A stretch of DNA of 64,000 bases, taken from NCBI RefSeq assembly GCF_000279145.1, contig NC_018178.1, positions 1,364,001-1,428,000 on the forward strand, written 5' to 3'. Shown here piece after piece: positions 53,080 to 61,024 of the stretch. The position numbers and the translations under genes were made by a program. The DNA comes from Melioribacter roseus P3M-2 (lineage in GTDB: Bacteria > Bacteroidota > Ignavibacteria > Ignavibacteriales > Melioribacteraceae). Within the stretch, counting starts at the first letter, position 1; each line of letters begins with the position of its first letter. The notes below the pieces were generated by a model. That model saw nothing but the letters and a program-made list of their open reading frames with translations, was not told the DNA's origin and made no database searches.

Positions 53080-53511
53080 TTAAAGGCTCAGAATTTTTTT
53101 TACCGTTTTTTCCTTCAGTTGCGCCAGGCTTTCCTTTTTAAACATTTTGTATGCTTCGTCTCTTAGACGCCCCCACTTATTGTGAACAGGGCAGGGATTC
53201 TCGTTGGAGCAGCCCGGAAAACCGAGCACGCAGCTTTTGAAAATTTTATCGCCGTCGATGGCTTCAATGATGTCGATGAGATAAATGTTGTTCGGATTTT
53301 TTGCCAGATAAAAACCGCCGTTTTTGCCTTTTTTTGAGCCGACAATCCCTTTATGGGTAAGCGTTTGCAGTACCTTCGAGACGAACTCTTTCGGCACTTT
53401 CAACTCTTTCGATATTTCCTCGGCATTGAATACGACTTTTTCTTTTTTGATTGAAAGAAAGAGAACCGCCTGAATGCCCAATTCGCATGCTTTCGAAAAG
53501 AAAACGGTCAT
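53080..53511 (-). CDS. Rrf2-family transcriptional regulator, probable Fe-S cluster type
   Basis: The 143-residue protein has a winged helix (about residues 1-75; FSKACELGIQAVLFL, KEFVSKVLQTLTHKGIVGSKKGKNGGF). Three cysteines (CVLGFPGC and CSNENPC) lie in the position used to bind [2Fe-2S] or [4Fe-4S] clusters in IscR, NsrR and RsrR. It may sense iron-sulfur status, NO or redox. It starts within the stop of the MscS gene (4-base overlap), so the two are co-expressed. Its targets are not known. Confidence 0.88.
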   Translation of the reverse strand: MTVFFSKACELGIQAVLFLSIKKEKVVFNAEEISKELKVPKEFVSKVLQTLTHKGIVGSKKGKNGGFYLAKNPNNIYLIDIIEAIDGDKIFKSCVLGFPGCSNENPCPVHNKWGRLRDEAYKMFKKESLAQLKEKTVKKILSL

Positions 53512-54575
53512 TGTTTGCTCCCCGGATCTGTATTGGCTTCCTGATTGACGAATATTGTTTGAGTAGGATAAGCGAATTCGATTCCTTCTCGCTCGAAGAG
53601 TTTATAAATTTCCAGATTAATGCTTTGTTGAATGTCGAGATAGACGACCATTTCCGGAGACAGAACATAGTAGACAAATTCGTAATTGAGACTGAAATCT
53701 CCGTAACTTATGAAATGACCTCTGTCGTATTGAACAAGTTCGTGTCGCGTAATGATTTCTTTTACCATTTCCGGAATGGCTTTTAATTTGTCGTGAGGAG
53801 TTTGATAAACCACGCCGATTCTTAGCACAGCTCTTCTTTTTTCCATCCGTTTGAAATTATGAACCGTAGCGGTTGTAAGGCGCGAATTGTTAACGATAAT
53901 TTGTTCGCCCGATAGCGCTCTTATTTTAGTAGTTTTGAGACCGATTTTTTCGATATTACCCAACTGACCTTCGAAATTGACAAAATCCCCGACCTCAAAG
54001 GGTTTATCGAAAAAGAGAACAAAGTAACTGAAAAGGTCGCCCAGAATAGCCTGAGCAGCCAAAGCCACCGCCACGCCTGATATACCGAGTCCGGTAACTA
54101 CCGCGGAAACCTCAAAACCGAAGTTGTCGAGTAAAAATATTACGCCAACCGACCACACTGTCAAATCGACCAATCCCAGCAGGGGTTGAATGCGGATGTA
54201 ATCCGATTCGCGGTCGCGTTGAATAAAATAACGCTCAATAAAATACTTGATAATAACAACCGTGAAGCGCACAACGAAATAGGTAATTAAAACGGAATAG
54301 ACTGCTGAAACTATTTTCTCCGTTTCTTCGCTTAATTTCAGACGCCCTATTATCAGATAGAGTATGCCGAGATAAATGGCGGGAACAAAAAATTTATTAA
54401 TGCTTTTGTTCAGAAAGTTGTATTTCGAAATATAAGAAGATTCAAAACGTTCCTTCAGTCTATGAAGCACGAATTTCTTAATAATCTTTATTACTATGAA
54501 TACGGCGAGAAAAACGCCCAACGCCAACAAATAATCTTCGATTGTGTTGCCCAAGAATTCTTTCTTTAAAAACAT
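53508..54575 (-). CDS. MscS-family mechanosensitive channel
   Basis: The 355-residue protein has five hydrophobic spans (the first at about residues 14-33), a pore helix of the MscS type (GLGISGVAVALAAQAILGDLFSYF) and beta domain FEVGDFVNFEGQLGNIEKIG. The C-terminal part shows FEREGIEFAYPTQTIFV, the usual ending. It differs from the two other MscS genes in helix number and linkers. Downstream and overlapping is an Rrf2 regulator, an uncommon pairing. Confidence 0.9.
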   Translation of the reverse strand: MFLKKEFLGNTIEDYLLALGVFLAVFIVIKIIKKFVLHRLKERFESSYISKYNFLNKSINKFFVPAIYLGILYLIIGRLKLSEETEKIVSAVYSVLITYFVVRFTVVIIKYFIERYFIQRDRESDYIRIQPLLGLVDLTVWSVGVIFLLDNFGFEVSAVVTGLGISGVAVALAAQAILGDLFSYFVLFFDKPFEVGDFVNFEGQLGNIEKIGLKTTKIRALSGEQIIVNNSRLTTATVHNFKRMEKRRAVLRIGVVYQTPHDKLKAIPEMVKEIITRHELVQYDRGHFISYGDFSLNYEFVYYVLSPEMVVYLDIQQSINLEIYKLFEREGIEFAYPTQTIFVNQEANTDPGSKQ

Positions 54576-54605
54576 TAATTCCTCATAAAAATAGCGCTGA
54601 TAAAT

Positions 54606-54636
54606 ATAAAAAAACCCGCATTAAAAAATGCGGGTT
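54606..54636 (-). terminator. terminator of the rlpA gene
   Basis: On the minus strand AACCCGCATT and AATGCGGGTT pair around a four-base loop and lead into a T-run. It lies 28 bases after the RlpA stop. Confidence 0.85.
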
Positions 54637-54663
54637 ATATCTAATTTGTTAGATTCGTCGTTT

Positions 54664-55146
54664 TTAATTGAGAGCATAGACAGGCAGAACCTCTTCGCTC
54701 GGTTTTAGCTTTTCGATGCGCACTTTAATGACGCCCGGATGAATCATACCGAGAGCCGTCGCTGCGCCTTTAGATAAATCGATATCGCGTCCTTCGATAT
54801 ACGGACCGCGGTCGTTGATTTTAACCACAACGCTTTTTCCGTTTCTTAAATTGGTAACGCGGAGATATGTGCCGAACGGCAATTCTTTATGTGCCGCGGT
54901 CAATGCCATCTGGTCGTAAATTTCGCCGTTCGCCGTTAATCTGCCGTGGAATCCGGGTCCGTACCAGGATGCTACCCAGTTGCCTACCGGCTCGTATTCC
55001 ACATCGGCAATTGTAGGACTTGAATCTATGCTGAGAATCACTTTTGAATCCTCGTCGTTTACGCTTGCTGACGAGCTTCCTATGTCTACCAGTCCTATTA
55101 CCAATGCTGCTGTCGTAATTATAAGTGTCGTTTTAATTATACGCAA
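54664..55146 (-). CDS. rlpA: RlpA-like septal/peptidoglycan lytic protein
   Basis: The 160-residue protein has a signal peptide (about 1-28) and a double-psi beta-barrel (about 60-155) with [33 protein letters not shown] and [19 protein letters not shown], all RlpA hallmarks. RlpA in some bacteria cleaves naked glycan strands at septa. This version lacks a C-terminal SPOR domain. It ends in a strong terminator and appears to be transcribed alone or with the small gene upstream. Confidence 0.9.
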   Translation of the reverse strand: MRIIKTTLIITTAALVIGLVDIGSSSASVNDEDSKVILSIDSSPTIADVEYEPVGNWVASWYGPGFHGRLTANGEIYDQMALTAAHKELPFGTYLRVTNLRNGKSVVVKINDRGPYIEGRDIDLSKGAATALGMIHPGVIKVRIEKLKPSEEVLPVYALN

Positions 55147-55218
55147 ATATTACCTCTGTTTTGTTATACATAACCGTTAATTGAATGAGAATAAATCAGA
55201 ATAGTAAAATCGGGGATA

Positions 55219-55515
55219 CTATATTTTCAGGTTTCTTCTGAGCGCTCTTTGAGCCTCGTCTTTGTGAATGGAGTTGTTGGAGCTGTTATCGTTATACTGA
55301 ATTGTACGTGCGATATATTCCGGCTTGAACTCCGTATATGTCATATTAGTTTCCGCCGAAACTATATTTACGGTTTCATCCGAAATTATGTTTTCAATTA
55401 CCGGAATAGCTGAATTATTCTGAAGCGCATGTTGATTGGTTGTAATTCCCGTATGATATGCGAACAATAGACCGGCAAATGCTAAAAAACTATATTTCCT
55501 GAATTTCGTTTTCAT
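55219..55515 (-). CDS. small exported protein, unknown
   Basis: The 98-residue product has a signal or anchor segment (about residues 7-24), then a polar region of about 70 residues without a recognised motif and a basic end (ALRRNLKI). A TATATTTG element at 55525-55532 on the minus strand lies only about 10 bases before the ATG. The transcript may have almost no leader. It precedes rlpA by 72 bases on the same strand. A role in the envelope is only a guess from location. Confidence 0.55.
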   Translation of the reverse strand: MKTKFRKYSFLAFAGLLFAYHTGITTNQHALQNNSAIPVIENIISDETVNIVSAETNMTYTEFKPEYIARTIQYNDNSSNNSIHKDEAQRALRRNLKI

Positions 55516-55524
55516 TATAGCCTA

Positions 55525-55532
55525 CAAATATA
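55525..55532 (-). promoter_or_regulatory. -7 promoter element close to the small exported protein gene
   Basis: On the minus strand the bases read TATATTTG, a match to TAnnTTTG. With a start point a few bases on, the mRNA would begin nearly at the ATG at 55515. Confidence 0.4.
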
Positions 55533-55692
55533 TGTTAAAGCAGACAAAGAAGCAATACATAGTTAAACATTGAATTATTTAATAAAAAATGCCTGATCGC
55601 ATTAACGATTATCAATGACAAGTTTCTCGTAATTTTATTTTATTTTGTACTTATAAAATTAGTTTAGACTATTCAACAAATTAAAGGAGCGT

Positions 55693-57180
55693 ATGGTTTC
55701 GGTAGTATTAGAAAATCTGCGTGAATCAACGACAAGGAATTTGATAAACGATTTCGAAAAGCTCGGCGACGATATGGAGTTTATCTCTTTCGGGTCGGCA
55801 ATAAACGACGAAAGACTCATAAATATTGCCGAAATCGAACCGTTTTCTTCTAAGGCGGTAAAAAAAGCTGCGGAATTGATTTCGAATAAATTTGTAGTGT
55901 GGATAAGAGAATACGAGAACAAAAAAATCAATAGAATAAATTTTAACGGCAAAACCCTGCAAAAATTAATTGATGTATTGTCAATACAAAATGCCGGTAT
56001 GGTTTACTCGAACTTCGCGGAATATGATACTGAGACCGGAAAAAAATACGAACACCCGCTTATTCCCTATCAAACAGGGAGTATAAGAGACGATTTCGAC
56101 TTTGGTATGGCGATTGTTTTGAACGGCGAGTTAATTAAAAAAATAGCAGTGGAAATGAAAGAAGATTACTTATACGCGGGTTTTTACGATTTGCGTCTGA
56201 GACTTTCGGAAATTTCGGGTTTGATTCATATTAGCGAATTTCTCTATTCCGTCGACATTGAGCGGAAAACAGAGGCAATGGAAGAACATTTTAAATATGT
56301 GTCTGCCGAAAGGAAAACGATGCAAATCGAATTCGAGAAAGCGGCTACGGAACATCTGAAAAGAATCGGCGCTTATATTAAACCCGGCGGAGAATTAATC
56401 GATTTCGAAAATCCGAAAGAAAATTTTCCGGTCGAAGCCTCCGTTGTTATACCGGTTAAAAACAGAGAAAAGACTATCGCATCTGCCGTCAATTCCGCTT
56501 TGTCGCAAAAAACCGACTTTGATTTTAACGTTATTGTTGTCGACAATCATTCCGACGACGCCACTACGGAGATTTTGAAAAAAACAGCGTCTTCGAACAA
56601 AAAACTGATACATCTGATTCCGGATGAAAGAAATCTGCAAATAGGCGGCTGCTGGAAATATGCGGTTAACAGCGGTCATTGCGGCAAATTTGCGGTTCAG
56701 CTAGACAGCGACGATCTTTATTACGACGAAAACACGCTGGTCAAAATAATTAAAACGTTCTACGATGAAAATTCGGCGATGGTAATCGGGTCATACAAAT
56801 TGACCGATTTTAATCTCAACGAAATTCCGCCGGGCATTGTAGATCATCGCGAATGGACTGACGAGAACGGCGCAAACAATGCATTGCGAATAAACGGTCT
56901 GGGAGCTCCCCGGGCTTTTTATACGCCTCTATTGAGGCAAATTGATATCCCGAACGTAAGTTACGGAGAAGATTATTATCTCGGCATTACCATCTCGCGC
57001 AATTATAAAATATCGAGAATCTATGAACCTATTTACATCTGCCGAAGGTGGGAGGGAAATTCCGACGCCAATCTTTCTCAAGAGAAAATAAATAAAAACA
57101 ACTACTATAAAGACTCACTCAGAACAAACGAAATAATCGAAAGACAAAAGATGAATAAATATGCTGACCAACAAAATTGA
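55693..57180 (+). CDS. glycosyltransferase family 2 protein with extra N-terminal GT-like region
   Basis: The 495-residue protein has a GT-A catalytic domain in its second half (about residues 252-470). It shows [35 protein letters not shown] and the metal-binding [11 protein letters not shown], and also [14 protein letters not shown]. The first half (about 1-240) includes [18 protein letters not shown] and [16 protein letters not shown]. This reads like a second, degenerate GT fold without a DxD. The enzyme should transfer a sugar from a nucleotide donor. Acceptor unknown. AAGGAG precedes the ATG. Its end overlaps the DUF4922 gene by 20 bases. Confidence 0.85.
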   Translation: MVSVVLENLRESTTRNLINDFEKLGDDMEFISFGSAINDERLINIAEIEPFSSKAVKKAAELISNKFVVWIREYENKKINRINFNGKTLQKLIDVLSIQNAGMVYSNFAEYDTETGKKYEHPLIPYQTGSIRDDFDFGMAIVLNGELIKKIAVEMKEDYLYAGFYDLRLRLSEISGLIHISEFLYSVDIERKTEAMEEHFKYVSAERKTMQIEFEKAATEHLKRIGAYIKPGGELIDFENPKENFPVEASVVIPVKNREKTIASAVNSALSQKTDFDFNVIVVDNHSDDATTEILKKTASSNKKLIHLIPDERNLQIGGCWKYAVNSGHCGKFAVQLDSDDLYYDENTLVKIIKTFYDENSAMVIGSYKLTDFNLNEIPPGIVDHREWTDENGANNALRINGLGAPRAFYTPLLRQIDIPNVSYGEDYYLGITISRNYKISRIYEPIYICRRWEGNSDANLSQEKINKNNYYKDSLRTNEIIERQKMNKYADQQN

Positions 57181-58144
57181 GAAAAACGAATTCAGATTAG
57201 CCGATGAAGCAGCCGGACTGCTGGAAATGCAGTTGGCGGAATGGGAGTTCTTAAAAGCTAATTACGAAAAGCTCGCCGATATAATTGCCAAAGAAATTCG
57301 TTACGAGGATTATAAATTTATAGCGTTGCATAACCCGGAACGAATTAAATCGACGGCGGCGGATGTATCCGATTCGGGAATAAAAAACAGAAAATGTTTT
57401 CTGTGCAAAGAAAACCTTCCGGTCGAACAAAGAGGAATCGTTTACGATAAAAAATATTACTTGCTATGTAATCCTTATCCGGTTGTCGGAAAACATTATA
57501 CGATAGTCAAGCTGAAACACATGCCCCAGCAAATTGTCGGCAACATTGAAGATTTGCTCGATTTGACGCGACATATGAGCAAATATTTTACGCTTTTTTA
57601 TAACGGTCCCAAATGCGGGGCATCGGCTCCCGACCATATGCATTTTCAGGCAATCGAAAAAAAGAAAATGCCGTTGGAGGATGATTTTAAAAAACTAATC
57701 GGCGATTCGAGAAATTTCAGAATTGACAAATCCCGCATTTCTATTACTGCAGCCGAGACGTATCCGGGTAAACCTGTTATTGTAGAATCGGAACATAAAG
57801 GCGAAATACTGAAAGCCTTCAGAACCATTCTTAACGGATTAAAAAAAATATACGAACCGAAAGAAGAACCGATGATAAATATTGTGTCCACTTACGAAGG
57901 GAATAAATGGAGCCTGTTTATTTTTCCTAGAAGGGAACACCGCCCTGCCGAATTTTATTCGGGCGAATTGATTGTCAGTCCAGCGGCTCTCGATATGGCG
58001 GGATTGGTTATAGTTCCCCGTAAGGAAGATCTCGATAAAATCGATCGGGATAAGTTAATCGATATTTACAAACAGGTTTCCTTTACGAAAGAATATTACG
58101 AATTTCTGAAGAAAAAGCTTTTCGAGAAATATATACGCGTTTAG
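57161..58144 (+). CDS. DUF4922 protein, HIT-superfamily nucleotide phosphorylase-like
   Basis: The 327-residue protein has [33 protein letters not shown] and the HIT-type signature APDHMHFQA. These are arranged as in Ap4A phosphorylase and GDP-galactose phosphorylase relatives. The expected chemistry is phosphorolysis or nucleotidyl transfer on a nucleoside diphosphate compound through the HxHxQ histidine. Its start lies 20 bases inside the glycosyltransferase gene, so the two are translationally linked and probably act in one sugar-nucleotide pathway. It is convergent with the SpoIIE gene (4-base overlap). Confidence 0.8.
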   Translation: MLTNKIEKNEFRLADEAAGLLEMQLAEWEFLKANYEKLADIIAKEIRYEDYKFIALHNPERIKSTAADVSDSGIKNRKCFLCKENLPVEQRGIVYDKKYYLLCNPYPVVGKHYTIVKLKHMPQQIVGNIEDLLDLTRHMSKYFTLFYNGPKCGASAPDHMHFQAIEKKKMPLEDDFKKLIGDSRNFRIDKSRISITAAETYPGKPVIVESEHKGEILKAFRTILNGLKKIYEPKEEPMINIVSTYEGNKWSLFIFPRREHRPAEFYSGELIVSPAALDMAGLVIVPRKEDLDKIDRDKLIDIYKQVSFTKEYYEFLKKKLFEKYIRV

Positions 58145-59277
58145 AGAATCTTTATTGCAATCACGCTTACGTCGTCTTCCAGTTCGCCGCCAGTAAATTT
58201 CAATAATTCTTCTCGCAGCAAATCTACGGTGTTGTCTTCGGGACTGACGTTTCCAATGAAATCAAGCAGCCGTTGATTGCCGAATAATTCTCCTTCTTTA
58301 TTTCTCGACTCCGTAATTCCGTCTGTAAAAAGTATTATCTCGTCGCCGCTTTTTATATCGATAATTTTGTTCGAATATTGGCCGTCGGGATTAAAGCCGA
58401 GAAGGAGTCCGGAGGATTCGATAAACTCCGCTTTGTTTCCGGATCGGTATATAATAGGCAAGTCGCCTGCGCCTGAATATTTGGCGGTTTTATTTTTGGT
58501 GTCGATGATTACTACCGAAAGAGTAATAAATACTTCCGAAATGCGCTCGTCTCTGTAAACTGATTCGTTAATACGTTGAAGTATTATATCCGGATTTAAT
58601 TCAGCGGTGGATTCAAGCACTATTCTTGCGGCGGTTCTAACGTAGCCCGCGTATGCAACCGCAAAGTACCATGCGCCCCACCGTTTTCCCATTACGTCGC
58701 CTAATATAACGGCGATGCTTTCGTCGTTGATTTTTATGTAATCGATAAAATCGCCGCCCGGAACATTTTTATAGGGCGCGTGCCATTGCAGAACTTTAAG
58801 TCCGTTAAATTGAGGCGGCGATTCGGGCACAACTTTTGCCGCCATTGAATCGGCTGCTTTCTGTACTTCGTCTACGACTTTTTCCCTTTCTTTTTCGAGG
58901 CTTTTAAGAATTGCCGATACTTTGGCAATTACAATTTTGGGGCTGGACGTCTTTACTATATAATCTTCGATTTCAAGGTCGTAACCCAAGAGCATATCTT
59001 CTTCGCCGCTTTTGGCCGTAAGGAATACAAATGGGATCGATTTATATTCGGGATAGCTTAGCAGTTCTTTTCGGAATTCGAATCCGTCCATGACAGGCAT
59101 CATTATATCGCTTATAATTAATGCGGGTTGAACTTCGTCGATCATATCGAGAGCCGCTTTGCCGTTCTCGGCGTGAACGCATTCAAACCCCGCCTTTGTT
59201 AAATTGTGAATAAATAATCTGGCGATATTCGGTTCGTCTTCTACGAGTAATATTTTATTTGAAGATAAAGTTGCCAT
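58141..59277 (-). CDS. receiver-SpoIIE (PP2C) phosphatase
   Basis: The 378-residue protein joins a receiver domain (about 5-125; LIISDIMMPVMDGFEF with phospho-acceptor Asp, FLTAK) to a short coiled linker and a PP2C/SpoIIE phosphatase (about 165-378). Metal-binding aspartates appear in GGDFIDY, ILGDVMGKRWGAW and LFTDGITESR. Such proteins are RsbU/RssB-like switches that dephosphorylate STAS proteins. The STAS gene directly upstream is the natural substrate. Confidence 0.92.
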   Translation of the reverse strand: MATLSSNKILLVEDEPNIARLFIHNLTKAGFECVHAENGKAALDMIDEVQPALIISDIMMPVMDGFEFRKELLSYPEYKSIPFVFLTAKSGEEDMLLGYDLEIEDYIVKTSSPKIVIAKVSAILKSLEKEREKVVDEVQKAADSMAAKVVPESPPQFNGLKVLQWHAPYKNVPGGDFIDYIKINDESIAVILGDVMGKRWGAWYFAVAYAGYVRTAARIVLESTAELNPDIILQRINESVYRDERISEVFITLSVVIIDTKNKTAKYSGAGDLPIIYRSGNKAEFIESSGLLLGFNPDGQYSNKIIDIKSGDEIILFTDGITESRNKEGELFGNQRLLDFIGNVSPEDNTVDLLREELLKFTGGELEDDVSVIAIKIL

Positions 59278-59293
59278 AGTTCCTGCGTTCCGA

Positions 59294-59632
59294 TTATTTA
59301 AAACTGTTGATTGCGGAATTATTGTCTGTATAAACTTCGAATACTCTGTGAAGTCGCGTTAGTTCGAACATGGCGCGTACGTTCTGTCTCAGACCGACGA
59401 GTTTAAGGTCGCCGCCTTGATTTATCGTCCTTTTTAATGCGCTTACCAGCACGCCCAGAAAAGTAGAATCGATAAAATCGACTTTGCTCAGATCTATAAT
59501 AACTTTTTTAAAACCCTGTTCAATTTTTGCGTAAAATATTTTTTTTAGCTGTTCGGCGTCTTTTATTGTAGCTCTGTCGATGTCGAGCTTTATTAATACT
59601 ATATCATCGTAAGTTCTTTCTTGTACGTTCAT
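59294..59632 (-). CDS. STAS-domain anti-anti-sigma factor-like protein
   Basis: The 112-residue protein is a single STAS domain with the phospho-acceptor site DFIDSTFLGVLVSALKR. In partner switching an HPK-type kinase phosphorylates this serine and a PP2C phosphatase removes the phosphate. No RsbW-type kinase or sigma factor gene lies in the window. It lies between the NtrC-type regulator and the SpoIIE phosphatase, with gaps of 12 and 16 bases. Confidence 0.9.
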   Translation of the reverse strand: MNVQERTYDDIVLIKLDIDRATIKDAEQLKKIFYAKIEQGFKKVIIDLSKVDFIDSTFLGVLVSALKRTINQGGDLKLVGLRQNVRAMFELTRLHRVFEVYTDNNSAINSFK

Positions 59633-59644
59633 GGCTTTCCCCGA

Positions 59645-61021
59645 TTATTTTTTATAATCGATATTATATTTTTCCATTAGCCGGTAAAGAGTAGCGCGTC
59701 CGATTTTCAATTTTTTCGAGGCTTCCACAATATTGCCGTCTGTAACTTTCAGAGCGTGTTTTATAGCCTCCTCTTTTAACTTTTCAAGCGGAATAATCGG
59801 AGAATTGTCGTCGAACAGGATACCGTTGGAAGGCAAAACCGCGGAGATTTCGTCCGACGTAATCGAGGGCGGCAGAACGTCGGTGTCGATGTAATCGCCC
59901 TCGGTAAGTATAATGCATCTCTCGATTGTATTCTCCAGTTCGCGCACATTGCCCGGCCAGTCGTAGTCGTAGAGGAGTTTTAGCGCTTTTTTGGTAACGC
60001 CTTTGACATTTTTTCCGAGTTTCTCATTGTTCTTTTTGATGAAGTGATCTATCAAAACTACAATGTCGCCCCTTCTCTCTCTGAGAGGAGGGATTGTGAT
60101 TGGGAAAGAGCTGAGTCGATAATAAAGGTCTTCCCTGAAGAGTTTCTTCTCGACGCATTCGCGCAGGTCGCGGTTTGTAGCGGAGATTATTCTTACGTCG
60201 GTTTTAATGATCTCGTTGCCCCCGACCCGTTCGAATTCTTTCTCTTGAATTACGCGCAGAATTTTTGCCTGCAATGCGATGTCCATCTCTCCGATTTCAT
60301 CGAGAAAAATCGTTCCGCCGTTGGCAAGCTCGAACTTGCCGATCTTTCTTTGATGCGCTCCGGTAAACGCTCCTTTTTCGTGACCGAAGAGTTCGCTTTC
60401 GAGCAATTCTCTGGGTATCGAAGCGCAGTTGACGACGACAAACGGAGCGTCTTTTCTGCTGCCGTTGTAATGAATTGCGCGCGCAATCAATTCTTTTCCC
60501 GTTCCGCTCTCGCCCTGAATCAAGACCGTAATGTCGTTATGCAGAACTTTGGAAACCATTCTGAAGGCTTCCTGCATTTTTTTATCTGCGGAAATTATAT
60601 TGTCGAAACTGAATTCTTTTCTTATATCCTCTTTAAGATTTTTAAGCTCGCGTTCGAGGTCGTAATTTTTGATCGCATTCCGAACGGATGATTCAAGTCT
60701 GTTTTTGTCGATCGGCTTAGGGAAGTAATCGAATGCGCCCAATCGGATCGATTCGAGCGCCACTTCCACGCTTCCCTGAGCGGACAACATTATTACCGGT
60801 AAGCTGGGCTCGTAAGTTTTGATTTTTGAGAGTATCTCGTTGCCGTTTATATCCGGCAGCATAATGTCGAGCAGAACCAGGTCGGGATTTTCGTTTAAGG
60901 ATTTCAGAAAATCCTTCCCGTTCGAAAATGTTTTTACATTGTAACCCCACTGATTTTTACACCAGTGCGTCAGCATCTTCAGAATCGATTCTTCGTCGTC
61001 TACAATATAAATTGTTTTCAT
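59645..61021 (-). CDS. NtrC-family sigma-54-dependent response regulator
   Basis: The 458-residue protein has a receiver (about 1-120; LVLLDIMLPDINGNE), a sigma-54 AAA+ domain (about 145-385) with GESGTGKELIARAIH, the sigma-54 contacting GAFTGA, Walker B GTIFLDEIGEMD and the arginine-containing LFREDLYYRLSSF segment. A Fis-type helix-turn-helix (about 415-455) closes it. It activates RpoN promoters when phosphorylated. The kinase is almost surely the gene 3 bases upstream. Confidence 0.95.
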   Translation of the reverse strand: MKTIYIVDDEESILKMLTHWCKNQWGYNVKTFSNGKDFLKSLNENPDLVLLDIMLPDINGNEILSKIKTYEPSLPVIMLSAQGSVEVALESIRLGAFDYFPKPIDKNRLESSVRNAIKNYDLERELKNLKEDIRKEFSFDNIISADKKMQEAFRMVSKVLHNDITVLIQGESGTGKELIARAIHYNGSRKDAPFVVVNCASIPRELLESELFGHEKGAFTGAHQRKIGKFELANGGTIFLDEIGEMDIALQAKILRVIQEKEFERVGGNEIIKTDVRIISATNRDLRECVEKKLFREDLYYRLSSFPITIPPLRERRGDIVVLIDHFIKKNNEKLGKNVKGVTKKALKLLYDYDWPGNVRELENTIERCIILTEGDYIDTDVLPPSITSDEISAVLPSNGILFDDNSPIIPLEKLKEEAIKHALKVTDGNIVEASKKLKIGRATLYRLMEKYNIDYKK

Positions 61022-61024
61022 AGC

